A stretch of DNA of 33,760 nt from an uncultured Propionibacteriaceae bacterium (lineage in GTDB: Bacteria; Actinomycetota; Actinomycetes; Propionibacteriales; Propionibacteriaceae). The position numbers and the translations under genes were made by a program. The DNA is taken from assembly GCA_938046585.1 (NCBI GenBank), contig CALIWR010000015.1, positions 1 to 33,760 on the forward strand, read 5' to 3'. Shown in pieces: positions 7,234 through 14,610 of this stretch (within the stretch, counting starts at the first letter, position 1; each line of letters begins with the position of its first letter). Under the pieces are notes generated by a model. The model worked only from the letters and a program-made list of their open reading frames with translations. It ran no database searches and had not been told where the DNA came from.

Positions 7234-7923
7234 ATGCTCACCACCACCAACCTCACCAAACGCTTCGGTACCCGCACCCTGTGGCACGACCTCAACCTCG
7301 AGGTCCACGACGGGGAAATGATCGCCATCACCGGACCCAGCGGCTGCGGGAAATCAACCCTGCTTAACTGCATCGGGCTACTCGAACCCATCAACGGCGG
7401 AACCATCACCCTCGACAACACCAACCTGACCCGGCTACGCCCCGGCCAAGCCCGCCGGCTGCGCCGCGACCAGCTCGGCTACCTCTTCCAAAACTACGCC
7501 CTGATCGAGAACCTCAGCGCCCTGGGCAACCTGCGCGAATCCGTCGGAGCCCGGCCCCGCCGCAGCCGCGCCAGCCGTACCGACTGTGAACAGGCCCTCA
7601 CCCACGTCGGCCTCGCCGACCACATCCACGACCGCGTCTACCAGCTCTCCGGCGGCGAACAACAACGCGTCGCGCTGGCCCGCCTGATCGTGCGCCATCC
7701 CACCCTGGTCCTCGCCGACGAACCCACCGGCGCCCTCGACCACACCAACACCGAGATGGTCATCGCCACCTTGCGTACCCTCGCCCACGACGGGGCCACG
7801 ATCCTGATCGCCACCCACTCTGACCACGTCGTCTCCGGCTGCGACCGCGAGATCAGCCTCGCGCCTGACCACGCCGCCGAGACACCCCCAGAACACCCCC
7901 GGCGAGCGCTGGATGATGCTTAA
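7234..7923 (+). CDS. ABC transporter ATP-binding protein of the Lcn972 cassette
   Basis: A 229-aa single ABC domain with every motif: Walker A GPSGCGKST (residues 35-43), Q-loop YLFQNYAL (about 85), signature LSGGEQQRVALARL (about 138), Walker B VLADEPTGALD (about 158) and switch His in IATHSD (about 190). It is the MacB/LolD-like cytoplasmic type that pairs with an FtsX-like permease, here the gene ending one base upstream. It should drive bacteriocin export or self-protection. The last 25 residues are a polar tail. A palindrome with the core of the 73-92 element follows 4 nt after the stop. Confidence 0.92.
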   Translation: MLTTTNLTKRFGTRTLWHDLNLEVHDGEMIAITGPSGCGKSTLLNCIGLLEPINGGTITLDNTNLTRLRPGQARRLRRDQLGYLFQNYALIENLSALGNLRESVGARPRRSRASRTDCEQALTHVGLADHIHDRVYQLSGGEQQRVALARLIVRHPTLVLADEPTGALDHTNTEMVIATLRTLAHDGATILIATHSDHVVSGCDREISLAPDHAAETPPEHPRRALDDA

Positions 7924-7926
7924 TCA

Positions 7927-7944
7927 TCCTCGCATCCGCGAGGA
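7927..7944. repeat. palindrome, inverted copy of the 73-92 element
   Basis: tcctcgc and gcgagga form a 7-bp stem with loop atcc. The core is the reverse complement of the palindrome at 73-92. It directly follows the bacteriocin ATPase stop and could act as a weak terminator, but no T-run is present. The two copies bracket the first 7.9 kb, including the bacteriocin cassette. Confidence 0.5.
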
Positions 7945-7987
7945 CTGGCCGCTGCGCCACTGCTTTTCTTCATCCTAGGCTGGGCCG

Positions 7988-9301
7988 GTGATCTGGGACC
8001 GGCTACAAGCCAGCAGCTTCGTACGGCATGTGCTGCAGCTCATGACCGGGACCGCCCTGTCGCAGATCGTCGCGATCATAGTGCAGCTAGCCGCGATGAA
8101 GCTGTACAGCGGCGCTGACTTCGGCGGGTACGCGGTCGTCACCGCCGTAGTCGGGGGGCTGGTCACGATCGCCAGCCTCCGCTACGACCTGACCATCGTA
8201 CTGCCCGCCCGCGACGCCGACGCCCGACACCTGGTACGGCTCACCAGCCGGATCAACGCGGCCGTGGCCGGGACGGCGCTGGTGGTGCTGTGGCTGGTAC
8301 GGCACCCGGTGGCCGAGCTCCTGGTCCGCGGCACCGGGCCCGACGACCTCGCCCGGCGGGCCGAGGTGGCCGCCTGGCTGCCGGCCGCCGCACCGCTGAC
8401 CTGGGTAATGCAGCAGCTCCTGATCGTCGGATACTGGCTGAACCGTCATCAGCGCTACCGGGACCTGGCCCGCAACAAGATCGCCCAATCAGTCGGGGTC
8501 GGCGCCGGACAGCTCGGGCTGGGCGCGGCCGGCGCCGGAACCCTAGGGCTGATCGTCGGGCAGCTGGCTGGGCTGCTGGCCGCGTTGGCGCTGGTCTGGG
8601 CCCGGACCCGCCCGTCACTGGACGCAGCCGACGACCGGCACGCTGCAGGGCTGCTGCGCCGCTACCGGCGGATGCCGCTGCTGAACGGGCCCAGCGCGGT
8701 CGCCGACGCGATCCGGGTCAACGGGATCACCATGCTGCTGGGGGCCTCGTTCGGGCTGACGTCGCTGGGCCAGTTCAACCGCGCCTGGGCCCTGCTGCAG
8801 GCCCCGATCGCCCTGATCAACGGTGCCCTGCAGCAGGTCTTCTACCAGCGGCTGGCGACCACCCCCCGCGATCAGATGCTGCGCACCGTACGGACCGCGA
8901 TCCTGCGCTCGGCGGCCCTCGGGATCATCCCCTTCGCCCTGATCCACCTGCTGGCGCCGCCGCTGTTTCGCTGGTTCGACCCGCAGTGGACCGAGGCTGG
9001 GGTGCTGGCGGCAGCGCTGGTTCCCTGGCTATACCTGACCTTCATCACCTCGCCGGTGTCGTCAGTCTTCCTGGTGGTCGAGCAGCAGGGCCTGCTGATG
9101 GGCTTCTCGGTGGTCTTCATGGCAGTCCCGCTGGCGTTGCTGTGGTGGCATCGCAGCGATCTGGTCGGTACCGTCCACCTCGTGTCGTGGGTGATGGCCG
9201 TCTTGCTGCTGGGTTTCTGCGGGCTGGCGTTGTACGTCGCCCACCGCTGCCGCAACGGTACGGGGCCAGGCGAGCCGGCACCGGACGGGGGCCGCGAATG
9301 A
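7988..9301 (+). CDS. polysaccharide flippase-like membrane protein (Wzx/MOP superfamily)
   Basis: A 437-aa very hydrophobic protein with roughly 12 predicted TM helices. The N-terminus SFVRHVLQLMTGTALSQIV followed by LYSGADFGGYAVVTAVV and LRYDLTIVLPA is characteristic of Wzx-type lipid-linked oligosaccharide flippases. Such proteins move undecaprenyl-linked repeat units across the membrane. The C-terminus is polar. GTG 7988 is chosen because it gives the usual cytoplasmic lead before TM1; its ribosome site is poor and ATG 8042 would cut TM1. Its stop overlaps the next ORF by 4 nt (ATGA), linking it to the O-antigen-ligase-like gene and placing both in one envelope-glycan pathway. The substrate is unknown. 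Confidence 0.8.
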   Translation: MIWDRLQASSFVRHVLQLMTGTALSQIVAIIVQLAAMKLYSGADFGGYAVVTAVVGGLVTIASLRYDLTIVLPARDADARHLVRLTSRINAAVAGTALVVLWLVRHPVAELLVRGTGPDDLARRAEVAAWLPAAAPLTWVMQQLLIVGYWLNRHQRYRDLARNKIAQSVGVGAGQLGLGAAGAGTLGLIVGQLAGLLAALALVWARTRPSLDAADDRHAAGLLRRYRRMPLLNGPSAVADAIRVNGITMLLGASFGLTSLGQFNRAWALLQAPIALINGALQQVFYQRLATTPRDQMLRTVRTAILRSAALGIIPFALIHLLAPPLFRWFDPQWTEAGVLAAALVPWLYLTFITSPVSSVFLVVEQQGLLMGFSVVFMAVPLALLWWHRSDLVGTVHLVSWVMAVLLLGFCGLALYVAHRCRNGTGPGEPAPDGGRE

Positions 9302-10695
9302 GCCACGAGACGATCCTGCCGGAGCCGGACCCCTCGGGGCTGCGGGAGTTAACCAAACCGGTCCGAGGCGCGCGGCAGCGACCCACCCCCCGTTGGGTGG
9401 GCTGGTTCCTGATCCTGCTGCCGTCGCTGGCCGGCGCCGGGCCGCTGCTCGGGGTAGGGCCGGTATTCGCCTTCCGGATCGCGGCCGTGGTGCTGTTCGT
9501 CACCGCCGCCTGGGATTGGCATCGCTACCGGGACCGCTCCCGGACCTTCCAAGTGGTACTCGCGCTGCTCGTCGCCTTCCAAGTGTCAGGCGTGGTCGCG
9601 CTGCTGTTCTCCCGCCCACCCACCGGCCCGGCGCTGATCGAGCTGCTAGCGGTCGGGTTGATGTTCGCCGTGGCGCTGGCCCTGGTCCAGCTGTACCGCA
9701 CCGCCGAAACCGTCCTCACCATTGCCCGCGGCTGGCTCTACCTAGCGGCCCTGGTGCTGCTAGTCAACCTTTGGGAGGTCCTCAGCGACGACCGGCTGCC
9801 GAACTTCTACCTGCGCCCGGCCATGCGCGCCGACCCGGCCTGGCGCCAGATCGCCGGGCCCTTCCACAACCCGAACCAGTTGGCGTCGGTGCTGGTGATG
9901 GCGGCATTGGTGATGGCGGTCGGGTTCTCGCTGGAACACGACCGGCGGCTGCGCTGGGCGTACCCGGCGGTCTGCCTGCCGATGCCGCTGGTGATCCTGA
10001 GAACCGGTTCCACCCTGGGCTTGGGGCTGATCGGGGTGGTAGCGCTGGTCTGGCTGTGCCTGTACCGCTGGCCCCGGCGGGTGGGGCTGCCGCTGGCGGC
10101 GGTCGGCGTGGTCGCCCTGCCGCAAGGCCGGGCCTTCCTGGCAACCCTATGGGGGCAGTACCAGAACCTGTGGCACCCGGCAGCGGAACACATCTACTCC
10201 TCCGGCGACCGGCTCAACCTGATCCTCGACGGGGTGGTGATGCTGCGCCGGTCGTGGTGGCTGGGCGTTGGCCCAGGCGGCTACCCGTACGTCATGGCGA
10301 ACCAGCCGATGCCGTACCCGACGCATGGGATCATCAACCCGCACTGCGGCCTAGTTGAGATCGCCAGCCAGTACGGGATCGGGATGTTCGTCCTGCTGGT
10401 GCTGGTCGGCGCCGGGCTGGTGAAATGGTCACTCGAGCGGCTGCGCCGAACCCGGGGTACGCCGCTGGCGTCGCCGCAGCGGGCAGTCGCGCTGTGGGCG
10501 CTAGTCGCGGTGGCGGTGTTGCCGGTGCTGTCGATGATGCATTCCACCTGGCTCAACCAGTCGATGTCAGCGTTGTTCACCGGCACCTTGGTGATGTGGG
10601 CCCGTCACATCGAACGCCCGCTCGGACGGCGGGTGACGACATCACAGGCGGCGCTGCGGAACCTTCCGCCGGCGCCAGGCAAGGAGAGGCCGTGA
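9298..10695 (+). CDS. O-antigen ligase / Wzy-like polymerase family membrane protein
   Basis: A 465-aa protein with about 11 TM helices and one long extracytoplasmic loop near residues 290-350. That loop contains SSGDRLNLI, WWLGVGPGGYPYVM and a histidine in INPHCGLVEIASQYG, the arrangement of the O-antigen ligase (Wzy_C/WaaL) superfamily, where G-x-G-P-x-x and a following N-P-H form the active loop. In Gram-positives such proteins polymerise repeat units or attach polymer to a wall acceptor (family knowledge). ATG 9298 overlaps the flippase stop, and the stop overlaps the nagA GTG by 4 nt. The same frame is open far upstream (from 8290), but that is a high-GC shadow of the flippase. The first 35 residues are polar and cytoplasmic. 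Confidence 0.82.
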   Translation: MSHETILPEPDPSGLRELTKPVRGARQRPTPRWVGWFLILLPSLAGAGPLLGVGPVFAFRIAAVVLFVTAAWDWHRYRDRSRTFQVVLALLVAFQVSGVVALLFSRPPTGPALIELLAVGLMFAVALALVQLYRTAETVLTIARGWLYLAALVLLVNLWEVLSDDRLPNFYLRPAMRADPAWRQIAGPFHNPNQLASVLVMAALVMAVGFSLEHDRRLRWAYPAVCLPMPLVILRTGSTLGLGLIGVVALVWLCLYRWPRRVGLPLAAVGVVALPQGRAFLATLWGQYQNLWHPAAEHIYSSGDRLNLILDGVVMLRRSWWLGVGPGGYPYVMANQPMPYPTHGIINPHCGLVEIASQYGIGMFVLLVLVGAGLVKWSLERLRRTRGTPLASPQRAVALWALVAVAVLPVLSMMHSTWLNQSMSALFTGTLVMWARHIERPLGRRVTTSQAALRNLPPAPGKERP

Positions 10696-11789
10696 CCCGG
10701 GTACGGGCGCAGCGGCTGGTGACCCGGCAGCGGGTGTACGAGCCGGGGCTGCTGGTAGTCGAGGGGGAACGGGTACTCAGCGTCGGCCCAGGAGACGACG
10801 GCCGTGCCGACGCCGAGGTCGCTACCGTGGTCCCGGGCCTGGTCGATGTGCACGGCCACGGCGGCGGCGGCGCCTCGTACACCGACGACCCGCAGGTCGC
10901 GATCCGGACCCATCGGGCCGCGGGTTCGACCACCCTGGTCGCCTCGACGGTGACCGAATCGCTAGACGACCTGGAACGGCAGGTCCGCGTCTTGGCCGGG
11001 CTGGTCGATTCCGGCGAGCTGGCCGGGATTCACCTGGAGGGTCCGTGGCTGGCCGCGGAATACCACGGGGCGCACCCGGTGCCGCTGCTGCGGGACCCGG
11101 ACGGCGTCGACCTGGAACGGATCCTGGACGCCGCCCGGGGCACGGTCCGGATGGTGACCGTGGCGCCGGAGCGTACCGGCGCCCTGGAAGCGGTCCAGCT
11201 GCTCGCCGCGCGGTCGGTGGTGGCGGCGGTCGGGCACACCAACGCCGACTACGACACCACCCTGGCTGCGATCGCAGCCGGGGCAAGCGGGGCGACACAC
11301 CTGTTCAACGCGATGCGGCCGATCCACCACCGAGACCCTGGTCCGATCCCGGCGCTCCTCGATGACCCGTCGGTGTGGCTGGAATTGGTAGTCGACGCGA
11401 TCCACCTGCACCCGGCGATCGTGCGGTATGTGGCCACCACCCACCCTGACCGGGTAGTGCTGGTGACCGATGCGATGGCCGCAGCCGGCGCCGCCGACGG
11501 CGACTACGCCCTGGGCCGGCTCGCGGTCACGGTCCGCGACGCGGTGGCCCGGATCGCCGGTACCGACACCATCGCCGGCAGTACCCTGCTGCTGGCCCAG
11601 GCCCTGCAGAACGCGATCCGGTACGGGGTTCCCTGGCTGACCGCTGTCGCCGCCTGCACCTGGCAGCCGGCCGCCTACCTGGGGCTGGAACACGTCGGGG
11701 ACCTGGCCCCCGGATCCTGGGCGAACGCGGTCGAGCTGGCCGCAGACTGGTCGGTGAACCGGGTGCTGTACCGCGGAGTCTGGCTCTAG
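10692..11789 (+). CDS. nagA: N-acetylglucosamine-6-phosphate deacetylase
   Basis: A 365-aa amidohydrolase. It shows VDVHGHG (His54, His56), GIHLEGPWLA with metal-ligand Glu116, AVGHTNADYD (His182), GATHLFNAM (His203) and VTDAMAAAGA with catalytic Asp260. Together these define NagA, which deacetylates GlcNAc-6-P to GlcN-6-P in amino-sugar salvage and cell-wall recycling. The GTG at 10692 lies in a GTGA overlap with the ligase stop and has aaggag 5 nt upstream. No nagB, PTS or NagC/GntR regulator gene is adjacent; it is the last gene of a flippase-ligase operon. That placement suggests a link between glycan assembly and GlcN-6-P supply, or only a fortuitous fusion of transcription units (inference). 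Confidence 0.92.
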   Translation: MTRVRAQRLVTRQRVYEPGLLVVEGERVLSVGPGDDGRADAEVATVVPGLVDVHGHGGGGASYTDDPQVAIRTHRAAGSTTLVASTVTESLDDLERQVRVLAGLVDSGELAGIHLEGPWLAAEYHGAHPVPLLRDPDGVDLERILDAARGTVRMVTVAPERTGALEAVQLLAARSVVAAVGHTNADYDTTLAAIAAGASGATHLFNAMRPIHHRDPGPIPALLDDPSVWLELVVDAIHLHPAIVRYVATTHPDRVVLVTDAMAAAGAADGDYALGRLAVTVRDAVARIAGTDTIAGSTLLLAQALQNAIRYGVPWLTAVAACTWQPAAYLGLEHVGDLAPGSWANAVELAADWSVNRVLYRGVWL

Positions 11790-11835
11790 GGGCTAGAGGT
11801 CCCCCAGGTGAGCCCCCCACGTGCAAGGGTGGGGC
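11789..11835 (+). terminator. possible hairpins after nagA
   Basis: ggggct (11789-11794) can pair with agcccc (11811-11816), and ccccac (11815-11820) with gtgggg (11829-11834). The two stems share bases and are mutually exclusive. They lie between the nagA stop and the ribosome site of the next gene, in the place of a terminator or leader attenuator. No T-run is present; support is structural only. Confidence 0.3.
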
Positions 11836-11853
11836 ATCTGCAGGAGGTGGTGA

Positions 11854-12501
11854 ATGTCGCAGGCGCACCCCGACGCCTGGGGGCTTTCGCGTGCGGAGTT
11901 GTACGCTCCCAGCGTTCCCCTCGTCGATGACAGTTACGCGAAGCCCGCCCGCGAACCGGCCGACCCGGACCCGCTCGCTCCCCTGCCGGTCACTCTCCAG
12001 GCGCCGCCACCGCCGGGGGCCGAGAATCCCGGCTTCGACACGTACACCGAGCACGACCAGACCGGGGCGCTACGGGTTACCCTCGGCCGGCAGGGGCGGC
12101 TGCTGGCGATGAAGCTCGCGGTCACCTGGCGCAGCCGGATCCCGGCCGAGCAGCTGGAGGCACTGGTCAACGACACCTTGATGACGGCCAGGTTCAACCA
12201 GGCGAATGCCCACTGCGACGACAGCACCCGGTTCGTGGTGGATCCCACGCTGAGCCCGTACCTGGCGCAGGAAGAGATGTGGCGGTCGTTGGCCCGGTTG
12301 CGGCAGGTTTTGACCACCAGCCCGCCCCGCCCGTACCGGATCTGGAATAACCGCCGCACCATGTCGATGCGGTACGCGCAAGGCCTGCTGGGTGATCTGC
12401 ATTTCGAATCAGCATCCGCGATAAGCGCCCCGGCCCAGCTGTTCAACTCCGGTATCTACGAGATCATCCACACCGCCGATGAAGAGGAGAGGGATAACTG
12501 A
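11854..12501 (+). CDS. hypothetical protein of an ESX-like gene set (weakly YbaB-like)
   Basis: A 215-aa soluble protein without signal or TM. Residues 1-65 are Pro/Asp-rich and probably disordered. Residues 70-115 (GALRVTLGRQGRLLAMKLAV, then an A-E-Q-L-E-x-L helix and an A-R-F-N-Q-A helix) weakly resemble YbaB/EbfC-like proteins that often accompany actinobacterial WXG100 or ESX genes. The rest has no recognised motif. A clear caggaggt lies 6 nt before the ATG. Its stop overlaps the next ATG by one base (TGATG), so it is co-translated with the lysozyme-like ESX-type protein and may be its chaperone or cytoplasmic partner (inference). The family assignment is tentative. Confidence 0.7.
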   Translation: MSQAHPDAWGLSRAELYAPSVPLVDDSYAKPAREPADPDPLAPLPVTLQAPPPPGAENPGFDTYTEHDQTGALRVTLGRQGRLLAMKLAVTWRSRIPAEQLEALVNDTLMTARFNQANAHCDDSTRFVVDPTLSPYLAQEEMWRSLARLRQVLTTSPPRPYRIWNNRRTMSMRYAQGLLGDLHFESASAISAPAQLFNSGIYEIIHTADEEERDN

Positions 12502-13361
12502 TGGGACTCAGTGAGGAGCAGATGGCCAATGCCCGCATCATCAACGATGTGGGATTGAAGATGGGGGTCTCAGAAAAAGGCCGGATCATCGCCATCGCGA
12601 CCGCCATGCAGGAATCTAACCTCCGCAACATCAACTACGGGGATCGGGATTCGCTGGGTCTGTTCCAACAGCGTCCCTCCTGCGGCTGGGGGTCACCCGA
12701 GCAGGTCACCGACCCGCAATACGCGGCGACCAAGTTTTACGAACGTCTGCTCCAGGTTCCCGGCTGGGAGTCGCTGCCGGTGACCGTGGCCGCCCAGAAG
12801 GTGCAAGCCTCAGCCTTCCCAGACGCCTACGCCAAATGGGAACCGATGGCCACCCAGGTCGTCCAGTCCCTCGGCGGCACGATCCAGACTGACCTGCGCG
12901 ATATCGACACCACACCCGCTGCCGGCGGCGGTGGTGATGGTGGCGGAGGCGGCGGTTACGGCGGAGGCGGAGGCGGCGGGGCCTCTGGCGGCGGAGGCGG
13001 CGGTTACAGCGGAGGCGGCAGCGGCGGCGGCTCCGGCGGCGGAGGCGGTGGCGGCGGCTGCGGCACCGGTGATGTTGAGGTAGACACCGGTGATCTGAAC
13101 AAGGGCGCCGCCCAGTACGACGGTTTCGCCGGTCATGCCAGCCGGCTGGCCGGGGCCTTCGGTGCCTTGGCCACCGTGGGCGGTGACTGGGGCCTGTTTG
13201 AACCGGCTAAGGCCGGGCTGACGAAGGCAGCTAACGACCTCAAGGCCGTGTACGAGCAGCTGAGCGCGACCGACACCACCCTGGCCGGGAACCTGCGCGG
13301 AACCTCCAGCACGTACACCCAGGCCGAGGCCAACAACACCGACCTCGCGCAGGCCGTCTAG
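12501..13361 (+). CDS. lysozyme-like domain, poly-Gly linker and EspC-like C-terminal domain
   Basis: A 286-aa three-part protein. Residues 1-135 form a lysozyme-fold domain: IATAMQESNLRN with the probable catalytic Glu, GDRDSLGLFQQRPSCGWGS, and the AAQKVQASAFPDAYAKWE helix. This is a common actinobacterial peptidoglycan-hydrolase type. Residues 142-190 are almost pure Gly/Ser with one Cys (187), a flexible linker. Residues 193-286 (DVEVDTGDLNKGAAQYDGF to the end) are helical, with a W-G turn, like EspC/WXG-type type VII substrates. No Sec signal is present. I infer an ESX-type exported cell-wall hydrolase. The Gly linker is encoded by a ggc/gga trinucleotide tract (12921-13067) likely to vary in length. 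It is coupled to the upstream gene and 18 nt from the next. Confidence 0.75.
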   Translation: MGLSEEQMANARIINDVGLKMGVSEKGRIIAIATAMQESNLRNINYGDRDSLGLFQQRPSCGWGSPEQVTDPQYAATKFYERLLQVPGWESLPVTVAAQKVQASAFPDAYAKWEPMATQVVQSLGGTIQTDLRDIDTTPAAGGGGDGGGGGGYGGGGGGGASGGGGGGYSGGGSGGGSGGGGGGGGCGTGDVEVDTGDLNKGAAQYDGFAGHASRLAGAFGALATVGGDWGLFEPAKAGLTKAANDLKAVYEQLSATDTTLAGNLRGTSSTYTQAEANNTDLAQAV

Positions 13362-13379
13362 GTCGAGAAGGAGACGATC

Positions 13380-14054
13380 ATGGCAAACGCCGCAGCGGGT
13401 GCGGTCCAGGAGCTGAGCACCCTGATCACGAGCACTAGCGAGGGACTGGACAGCAACCTGGCCGCCCTGAAATCAGACGTACAGGCCAAGTCGTCGGGGC
13501 AGCCGATGCTGGCGATGGTCTTCGGGCAGGTCCTGGGGATGGCCCAGCAGGCGGTCAACAGCGCCAAGGCGTCACTTAGCAGCGTCCAGGGCATGCTGCC
13601 CGGCATCAGCGGGGCCTGGCAGATCGAGGCAGTCGCCGAGCAGGCCCGGTCGGCGGCCTCCGATGCCGAATCGTACGCCTCACAGGTCCAGCCCCAGAAC
13701 CTGGCCTCGCGTCAGTCGTGGAGTTCGGCCGCCTCCCAGGACTTCACGACCCGGGCGAACCAGCATGCGGACGCGGCCCAGAAAGCAGCCGAACGGGCCC
13801 GCCGGCTCGCTGACCGGTTGGGGGCCCTGTCCGCTACGGCCACCAGCAGCGCCGCCCAGGTTGTGACCAACCTCTCCACGGCCGTCACCACAATCGCCGA
13901 ACGGTCCGCATCCCTGGTGCAGGTGGAATCGGCGATCGGGGCTATCGGGCCGTTGGGCAGCGCCTCAGCCAACCTGACGACCGCCAAGAACGACGGCGAA
14001 ACCACGCTGAAGAACGCGGCCACCGCCGGATCCGACGACCTGGGCGGGGTTTAG
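13380..14054 (+). CDS. helical WXG-like protein, putative type VII partner or substrate
   Basis: A 224-aa Ala/Ser/Gln-rich protein, almost wholly alpha-helical, without signal peptide or Cys. Residues 115-160 (SWSSAASQDFTTRANQH and following heptads) match the W-x-x-x-A-x-x-F helix-turn-helix pattern of the WXG100 superfamily. The start (ATG 13380) follows gagaaggaga and lies 18 nt after the previous gene, so all three form an operon. Its likely role is structural partner, adaptor or co-secreted substrate of the lysozyme-like protein. No EccC/FtsK-type ATPase or EccD membrane gene is in the window, so the secretion machinery would be elsewhere. The stop overlaps the convergent shikimate-kinase stop by 4 nt. 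Confidence 0.7.
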   Translation: MANAAAGAVQELSTLITSTSEGLDSNLAALKSDVQAKSSGQPMLAMVFGQVLGMAQQAVNSAKASLSSVQGMLPGISGAWQIEAVAEQARSAASDAESYASQVQPQNLASRQSWSSAASQDFTTRANQHADAAQKAAERARRLADRLGALSATATSSAAQVVTNLSTAVTTIAERSASLVQVESAIGAIGPLGSASANLTTAKNDGETTLKNAATAGSDDLGGV

Positions 14055-14575
14055 ACCGGCCCGGGCCGGCCCGGGGACGAGGCGCGGTGGTTGACGATCA
14101 CGTCAACCACTTCGGCTGCCGAGGCCTGGTCGGTATCGACAGTGAGGCTGGCGAGCCGGGCGTACGTGGGGGCCCGCTGCGTCAGCAGCTGCCGTAGCCG
14201 TACCACCGGATCCGCTCCGGCGAGCAGAGGCCGGTCCGGGTCACGGCTAACCCGGAGGGCGGCCTGCTGCGGGTCGACCCGCAGCCAGACCACCAGATGC
14301 CCGGCCAGCGCGTCCGCGACCTGCGCGGTCATGGGCGCCCCGCCACCAAGGCTGAGCACCCCCGGCCGGGCCAGCAGGTCGATCGTCAGGTCCCGCTCCA
14401 GGGCCCGGAACTGCGGCTCCCCGTCGGTGGCGAAGATCTCGGCGATGGTGCGTCCGGCGCGCTGTTCAACGACCAAGTCCACGTCGTGGTGGGGTAGGCC
14501 CAGCCGCTGCGCGAGCAGCGGCCCGACCGTCGACTTACCCGACCCGGACAGCCCGATCAGGGCAATGGTGTTCAT
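14051..14575 (-). CDS. aroK: shikimate kinase
   Basis: A 174-aa P-loop kinase. Walker A GLSGSGKS is at residues 8-15, the shikimate-binding D-x-D motif at H-D-V-D (Asp31, Asp33), GGGAP near residue 78, and the R-P-L-L lid near residue 114. It phosphorylates shikimate at the 3-hydroxyl, step five of the chorismate pathway. The ATG is preceded by aaggagg at 4-nt spacing. It is the last gene after two membrane glycosyltransferases on the same strand, 35 nt downstream of the PIG-V-like gene, and is separated from other aro genes such as aroB and aroC, which it often accompanies in actinobacteria. Length is normal for AroK. Confidence 0.92.
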   Translation of the reverse strand: MNTIALIGLSGSGKSTVGPLLAQRLGLPHHDVDLVVEQRAGRTIAEIFATDGEPQFRALERDLTIDLLARPGVLSLGGGAPMTAQVADALAGHLVVWLRVDPQQAALRVSRDPDRPLLAGADPVVRLRQLLTQRAPTYARLASLTVDTDQASAAEVVDVIVNHRASSPGRPGPV

Positions 14576-14610
14576 CAGCCTCCTTAGGTACGTCTAGCGG
14601 AACCAGCCGG

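Noticed and set aside
8290..9297. Upstream extension of the O-antigen-ligase-like frame
   Set aside because: The extension translates as Arg/Gly/Pro/Ala-rich sequence over the flippase gene. The ATG at 9298 in the 4-nt overlap is the natural start.
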